Shown here one piece after another: positions 59,156-64,000 of a stretch of 64,000 nucleotides of DNA. A program made the translations under genes and the position numbers. Under the pieces are notes generated by a model. It was not told the DNA's origin. It did no database searches and worked only from the letters and a program-made list of their open reading frames with translations. Origin of the DNA: Polycladidibacter stylochi (GTDB lineage: Bacteria > Pseudomonadota > Alphaproteobacteria > Rhizobiales > Stappiaceae); assembly GCF_001562055.1 (NCBI RefSeq), contig NZ_LLWE01000027.1:230226-294225 (forward strand), in the 5' to 3' direction. How positions within the stretch are numbered: the first letter of the stretch is position 1; every line of letters starts with the position of its first letter.

Positions 59156-59539
59156 ATGGATTTACAGGAGTTTGATGCGTTTTGTTCGAAGTTGCCGGCA
59201 ACAACCCATGTGGTTCAATGGGGTGGCGCCTCGGTTTGGAAGGTGGGGGGAAAGATATTTGCCATCTGCCCTCAAAACGAGGCCGTTGCAAGCGAAAATG
59301 GCGCTAAGGGATTTGCTCCTATTAGCTTTAAGTGTAGCGATTTGGCCTTTCAGATACTTATTGAGCAAGAAGATGTGATACCCGCCCCTTATCTGGCCCG
59401 CGCCAAATGGGTGAAAGTTACCAGCCCATCAGCACTGGATGATACAGCTTTAAAAGACTACTTACGTCAGGCCCATGAAATCATAGGTAAAAAACTAACG
59501 AAAAAAACTCAACACGAACTGGGATTGCCCTGGGTATGA
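59156..59539 (+). CDS. MmcQ/YjbR-family protein
   Basis: A 127-residue protein of the MmcQ/YjbR (DUF419) family: FDAFCSKLPATTHVVQWGGASVWKVGGKIFAICP and SFKCSDLAFQILIEQEDVIPAPYLARAKWVKV, ending in helices. The fold resembles a double-wing DNA-binding module, but no function is established. An aagga site precedes the ATG at 59156; the earlier ATG at 59078 adds non-conserved Cys-rich residues. It is divergent from bioR, 116 bp away. Confidence 0.88.
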   Translation: MDLQEFDAFCSKLPATTHVVQWGGASVWKVGGKIFAICPQNEAVASENGAKGFAPISFKCSDLAFQILIEQEDVIPAPYLARAKWVKVTSPSALDDTALKDYLRQAHEIIGKKLTKKTQHELGLPWV

Positions 59540-59580
59540 TCTTCAATCTATCATTACCTAAAGTAATCTAGTTATTTTGA

Positions 59581-60578
59581 GGCATTTGGGCGAGCGCGTC
59601 ATTGATCAAGTCGATTATTTGCTCGACGAAATTTTGCAAAACCGGTGTATTGCAGCTATGTATTTGGGGGCTGCAGAGCGCTTTCTAATCCGCCTTTTGA
59701 AGCAACAGGGCATTGTGGTTAAGCTGAGCCTCCAGTGATCAGCGGTCAACAATCGGTATTTACTAGATCGCCTTAGTCATTAAAGCGCTGAGCATTTTTG
59801 CTGCTTGCCCGGCCTTGTGGGTGGACAGTTTATCCAGAATAATAACAGTGCGTAGCGGCAATTGGGGAGCCAGTTAAGTTTCAATGTAAGTTGTAAAGGT
59901 GTCCCCGTTCATGGCACCTTCTATCATCAAGGGGGCAATATGTGCGTTATCGCTGAGCCCTTTGATGAATGCCTGGCTTTACTAACGCCCGAACTGGGCT
60001 TTATCACAGGCCCGTTCCCCTCTTATAGCCCGTGCGCGTCGCCGCGTCAGATTGGTTTTGATGCAGGTTTCATCAAGAAATTCAAGTTTTTTCCGGCAGG
60101 CGCGACATCAGGGGTTGGCGGCTTTTAAGCCACTCTGCTCGGCTCTGATCTTGCGAACATGCGGTTTGGTTTACTTTGCTGTCAAAAGCGTTTTTATATA
60201 TGAAACCAAGGCTGCGGAGTGCTTTGGATATGCTGGTATGATGTGCACGCACGCCCTCTGCCATATAGAGAGCATCGCGTAACTCAATCAGCGTAATGTC
60301 TCCGTCCTGCTCCACAAGCTCCTTGAGAAAGTTGTGATAAGGGGCGCTTACCGGTTCCAACAGGGCGCTCGATATGGACTGGTGATAGGACAGGGCCGAA
60401 GTGCAGCTTACGGCAAGACGGGAGGCTATGGCCAGGGGAAGTCATCAGCTGGTGGGCTGGCTCGCACCCACTCCTTCCTGCTTAAATGCGCTTGCTGAAA
60501 CGGTTGCGAATATCAATCGAAAGCGGTGACATGAGAACGCCTGTTTATCTCAGTGAATAACAAATGTTCCCAAATGCC
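59581..60578. mobile_element. Degraded IS630-family insertion sequence
   Basis: A ~1.0-kb element bounded by a perfect 10-bp inverted repeat, ggcatttggg at 59581-59590 and cccaaatgcc at 60569-60578. The interior is a transposase pseudogene on the minus strand. Beyond the ten bases the ends match poorly. I did not identify a clear TA target duplication. Confidence 0.7.
59600..60532 (-). pseudogene. IS630-family transposase remnant
   Basis: Starts at ATG 60532 (MSPLSIDIRNRFSKRI, then a stop). In another frame come HTH-like residues (LAIASRLAVSCTSALSYHQ), then an open stretch at 60082-60360 (FLKELVEQDGDITLIELRDAL...ISKALRSLGFIYK), a frameshift at an A run, the first catalytic Asp region (FLDETCIKTNLTRRRARAIRGE), a further frameshift, AMNGDTF, and the second Asp region (VIILDKLSTHKAGQAAKML). 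The DPNPIE-type third motif is not visible. With stops and at least three frameshifts it cannot make an active transposase. Confidence 0.8.
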
Positions 60579-60715
60579 ATCTCTTACGATTAAGAGTTAT
60601 AGCAGACTGCTTTAAAGTAGCAGCTAAATCCCGAAATTAACAGTTTATATGTTTATGGTTGTTTTTTGAGTGCACCAGACGCCAGAAATACCGTTCAAAC
60701 TTGCGCCGTGCTTCT

Positions 60716-61159
60716 CTATGCAAAGTGCTTGAAATCGGATAGATCCAGAGCATTATGTCCCCTCCAACAGTCAGTATAAACGATGCTGTCAGGGGTAACT
60801 TTTTGCTCGATGATCGGTAGCAACGTGGTTCTGGAAGCGTCAGGATTGACCTTGGTATAGACTTTCCCTTTGCGCTTCAAAAGGCCGAAAACCGGGACTT
60901 TTCCTGCCGCTCCACGACCACGCTTACCTTTGCGTTGACCGTCGAAGTAACTTTCGTCCACTTCAATTTCACCACCGAACATCACCAGGCTTTCGGCCTC
61001 AAGCTCATAGGCAATGACTTCGCGTAGCCGATGATAATAAAAAACGGCTGTTTTGCGGTTCACACCATACAGGATTGCCGCAGTTCGCGCTGTCGTACCT
61101 GCCACAAAATGTTCCAACAGCCGGCCTTGCTTATAGGGACTTAAACGATTCTTCCGCAT
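60716..61159 (-). pseudogene. Truncated IS1595-family transposase
   Basis: A 147-residue N-terminal part of an IS1595-type transposase, normally ~220 residues. Present: MRKNRLSPYKQGRLLEHF, the HTH-like ARTAAILYGVNRKTAVFYYHRLRE, the first catalytic region GGEIEVDESYFDGQRKGKRGRGAAGK, and the second SIVYTDCWRGHNALDLSDFKHF. The frame ends at TAG right after this, so the segment with the third acidic/His residue (INHSE... GIENFW) is missing. The 137 bp to the neighbouring IS630 end may hold residual tail sequence. No terminal repeats were identified. Confidence 0.8.
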
Positions 61160-61412
61160 ACCCAAGATGATAAACCCTTAGTCGGATTATCTGGGACAAC
61201 CTCTTTTTTAAACCAGACAAGACCGCATTCATCGCTAAACATCAAGACAGCCGATTAGGCTTACGACAACAATATACCCCTACTTAACCAGCAATGGGCG
61301 TTACAGATCTTATCCGCTTAATCGCGACCTTTACCTGTCTAAACGATCCGAACTCTGCCTCTAATAAACAACACGATATTTTGATTAGTTTTATTTCTAT
61401 ATATGAATGATA

Positions 61413-61444
61413 GGGAGTGCTTCGATAAATGAGAAAGCACTCCC
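61413..61444 (-). terminator. Possible terminator after the Ldh-family gene
   Basis: gggagtgctt (61413-61422) and aagcactccc (61435-61444) form a perfect ten-base stem 15 bp beyond the minus-strand stop. The T tract on that strand is weak (ctatcattc), so it is only probable. Confidence 0.6.
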
Positions 61445-61458
61445 TTCGGGAATTAAGG

Positions 61459-62505
61459 TTATGATTCCTTTGGCATCGGTATGCCATATTCTTGCGCAAT
61501 TGGTTCGATACAAGGCATCAGTGTTTCGTAGAGTTCAACGCCCTTAGTTTTGGCATTGCGTAATCCAACACTTGCCTTAGAGCCTGGCAAGCGCACAGGG
61601 CGTGCCGGGTCTGCCGAGCGTGAATTTACGCAAGCTTGGGCAGTAAACTGGGTTTGACGCTTAAACTCGTCTGCCCCAGCAAATGCTTCAGGGTCTAAAA
61701 CCTGAATGAACACAGAACCTTGCCAGCCAGATGGTTTATCTGCACGGCCAAAACCAGCCAGCGCTTGTGTTAAAGCTTCAACCATCAATGCCATTCCATA
61801 GCCCTTATGGCCATATTCATGGCCACCAACAGGAAGCAGTGTTCCTCTTGGTTCTTGCAGCATCACTTTAGGATCGTTCGTTGCCTTTCCTTCAGCATCT
61901 TGCACCCACTTTCCAGGGAATTTATTGCCTTCATCATTCAAACGGCCTGCCATGGAGATTGTTGAAATCGAAGCGCAGGTATCAATGAGAATGGGATCTT
62001 TTTGCGTTGGAATTCCTACAGCGTATGGATTGGGTGTGAAAATTGGGTCCAAGCCGCCATATGGTGCTACGGCAGCGCCCGTTGGGTCTGATGTTGAAAT
62101 AATGCCTAAAAGATCTTGAGAGGTTATTTCAGGCAGGAACGCAGCAAGACAGCCAATATGATGTGCTTCGCGTATCACCAAGGTGCAGCTACCAAATTGT
62201 TTCGCGCGTTCCGCTGCCAATGCTGTTGCTTTATGTGCTAGCCACAGACCAGGCAGGCGGCGGCCATGCCAAACAACCGTTGGGCCTTTGTCTGTTATGA
62301 CTTCTGGCTCGCCCTCTTTTGTCATGGTGCCATTTTTAAGACCCTTGATATAAAAAGGCACTTGTGCCAAGCCATGCGTTGTGTGGCCCATAGCATCTGC
62401 AGCAACCAAGTATTTTGCTATTGCGCTGGATTTTTCTTCGTTTAATCCTGCCGCGAGGAATATCTCACGGGTAAAGGTTATCAGCTCGTCATAGTTATAG
62501 CTCAT
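61459..62505 (-). CDS. Ldh-family (malate/L-lactate/ureidoglycolate-type) dehydrogenase
   Basis: A 348-residue member of the LDH2/MDH2 oxidoreductase family, unrelated to classical Rossmann malate dehydrogenases. Conserved pieces: DAMGHTTHGLAQVPFYIKGL with the catalytic His, VIREAHHIGCLAAFLPEI, APYGGLDPIFTPNPYAVGIPT and GHEYGHKGYGMALMVEALTQALAGF. Members reduce or oxidise 2-hydroxy acids or cyclic imines such as piperideine-2-carboxylate with NAD(P). The substrate is not deducible. The gene lies between IS remnants and an anomalous region, so it may be accessory. Confidence 0.9.
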   Translation of the reverse strand: MSYNYDELITFTREIFLAAGLNEEKSSAIAKYLVAADAMGHTTHGLAQVPFYIKGLKNGTMTKEGEPEVITDKGPTVVWHGRRLPGLWLAHKATALAAERAKQFGSCTLVIREAHHIGCLAAFLPEITSQDLLGIISTSDPTGAAVAPYGGLDPIFTPNPYAVGIPTQKDPILIDTCASISTISMAGRLNDEGNKFPGKWVQDAEGKATNDPKVMLQEPRGTLLPVGGHEYGHKGYGMALMVEALTQALAGFGRADKPSGWQGSVFIQVLDPEAFAGADEFKRQTQFTAQACVNSRSADPARPVRLPGSKASVGLRNAKTKGVELYETLMPCIEPIAQEYGIPMPKES

Positions 62506-64000
62506 TGGGGGAGTTCCGCTTTATGTAGTATGGTAGTCATAAATGAACGGCTTTTATGCTTTTGCATATCCCGATGATTACGTAGAGCGATGAATTATGA
62601 TACATCCTTTCTTAAAGTCATTTACATCTTTGTTTCTTCTCTAAATCCTTTTTGATTTTTGGGGCTGCTATTCGTTTTGTCATGATCAAGCCGGTAATGC
62701 CTGCATTTGTGGTTAAAGTTTTCTGCTTGGTCCAATGTGTACTTCTTTGCAATATGTGCTTCTCTGTGGATGTTTGCTTTGGTGTTTTGTGTTTTGCTGG
62801 AGCTATCCTGCTTGTTTTTTAGTTTGGTCGCAATCCGTGCAATTTTGTTCCTCAAATGTTCCTATTTGTTCTTGCTTGGTGTTTATGTGGGGCTGGTGCT
62901 TTGGTTTTTGGGCGTGGTATTTGTGGGAGAGAACGGTTGCTTTTTTAGTTTTCTTATTGTGTTGGCTTGGTGTGTTTTTGGTCTGTTATTGGTACGAGGC
63001 TGATACGTTTTAGGTACGTTTTTGATATGGTGAGTGAGGGAGGATAAGCTGCTTTGGTTTGGGGGCTTTGCGTTATTTATCCGCGTAAGGGCCTTGTGTG
63101 AGTGGTTATCGGTCTTAGTGAGCCTCTTTGTATTGGTTGCGGGGATATGTGTTTAGCTGGCTTAGGTATGGTGCGGTGTGTTTGGTACGGCTTTTACCTG
63201 CCTGCGGCTTTGGGTGTGATTGATACATACGTTTGTGCAGTGAGCATAAGTAGGCGTTGCGGTTGCTCTTATGGATGTGGTGCTTGCACTCGCTGTGTGG
63301 TGTTGCGATTAAGAGGAGCTGAAGTTTTGAGGGGCACGGCTTTGATCGTTGGCTGTTGCTTGGGTTTGCTGCCACCGCTTTCTAGCATTCGGCTCTGGCA
63401 CCAGCCCGTGATTTTAGCTTGTGTCTATGACTACGGTCTCTACTTTGTGGTTTATTATGAGAGCGATGTCCCAACGCTCTGGCCACGTATCGCCTGCTAT
63501 CAGCGCCGCCCACCATTGTAACTAGGGCCAGTTTGCGGTACGCGTCTGCGCCCCGACTTCCGTAGGATGCTTCATCCCATACATCGCAGTTCTCCCAATA
63601 ATCTCTCAGGTCCCTGCGTTTTCCACTCTTCGCTTTTTTTGATTTGCTACTAAAGCGTCTTTTCTTCCCCCTTTGCTGTATCTGCCTCTGCCAGCCGCCA
63701 ACGTTGCAGTTCCTTCAGCGCAACTCGTTGCGCCCCTTTCTCGTCAGGACTTCTTCAGCGCCTGCTACTTTATGATGTCCTTCCTTACCTGCTTGCTTTG
63801 CAATACAGCACTTCTCCATTTCTCTTTCCTCCGCCCGCAATCTTATCTCCACCCGCAGTCCGCGCGATCTCACCGGTCTTTCACCGGATTCACTCTGTTC
63901 TCGCTGTGCCTGTTGATTTTAGTAGTTTGTTAAGGATTGGTGGAAAAGAGGGTTGTTTATAATGGTTTAGTTGAATTGCTGGGTGTTATTTCGTGTTGTG
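62506..64000. other. Strand-asymmetric region without recognisable genes
   Basis: No convincing gene in ~1.5 kb. From ~62620 to ~63400 the plus strand is dominated by G and T; from ~63420 to ~63900 by C and T. Frames present on either strand (for example 62622-62855 minus, 63102-63521 plus, 63673-63933 plus) give Cys/Phe/Leu/Trp-rich or Lys/Arg-rich products with no family resemblance. On the minus strand one frame is open from ~63893 to 63382 except for one TGA. Function unknown; could be decayed or untranslated. Confidence 0.45.

Noticed and set aside
59862..60282. Plus-strand frames across the IS630 remnant.
   Set aside because: The minus strand gives recognisable transposase motifs; the plus frames do not.
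62707..63521. Hydrophobic Cys-rich plus-strand frames that might be membrane proteins.
   Set aside because: They arise from G/T-rich sequence, overlap each other in different frames, and lack ribosome sites and family motifs.

Overview
The window comes from an alphaproteobacterium, most likely a moderate-GC, probably marine member of the Hyphomicrobiales (Pseudovibrio/Stappiaceae-like). The species is inferred from gene content only. Supporting clues are the CckA-pathway genes chpT and ctrA, a BioR-type biotin repressor with its operator boxes, an EipA/DUF1134 protein, an alphaproteobacterial serC leader RNA, GANTC (CcrM-type) sites before ctrA and a rhizobial-type palindromic repeat.

1-16.3 kb is a conserved housekeeping block on the plus strand: the end of a YmdB-like phosphodiesterase, yebC, then (after a minus-strand Lrp regulator and a TauE/SafE exporter) ruvC-ruvA-ruvB-ybgC-tolQ-tolR-tolA-tolB-pal-cpoB-tilS-ftsH-glmM. 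It joins Holliday-junction processing to the Tol-Pal envelope system, tRNA-Ile decoding, membrane proteolysis and the start of peptidoglycan precursor synthesis. A sigma-32-type promoter precedes ftsH, and rpoH itself lies in the window. 16.3-25 kb holds an outer-membrane beta-barrel, serC-serA with its leader, an EamA exporter, purA and a conserved membrane protein.

25-36 kb holds a TPP riboswitch driving a thiamine-precursor ABC importer (permease and binding protein, no ATPase), a minus-strand pair made of a PhoX-like protein and a two-CXXCH cytochrome-like protein, a CHASE2/cyclase-like protein that has lost its metal-binding aspartates, rpoH, rluD, a divergent small membrane protein, two identical tRNA-Glu genes and a small YqaE/Pmp3-like gene that apparently starts at ATT.

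36-53.5 kb holds a DeoR-type regulator, a large coiled-coil membrane protein, eipA, a YHS protein and then a signalling and motility block: chpT, cheA(-REC), cheW, cheY, cheB, cheR, ctrA (opposite strand), fliI, fliJ. A PqiA-like protein and a large MscS-type channel follow. The arrangement puts the CtrA phosphorelay next to chemotaxis and flagellar export.

53.5-59.5 kb holds glpD-glpK, bioB-bioY-bioR with three BioR boxes, and a YjbR-family gene. 59.5-64 kb is accessory and decaying: an IS630 pseudogene with 10-bp terminal inverted repeats, a truncated IS1595 transposase, an Ldh-family dehydrogenase and finally about 1.4 kb of strand-asymmetric sequence with no credible gene. I saw no CRISPR array, prophage or recognisable defence system.
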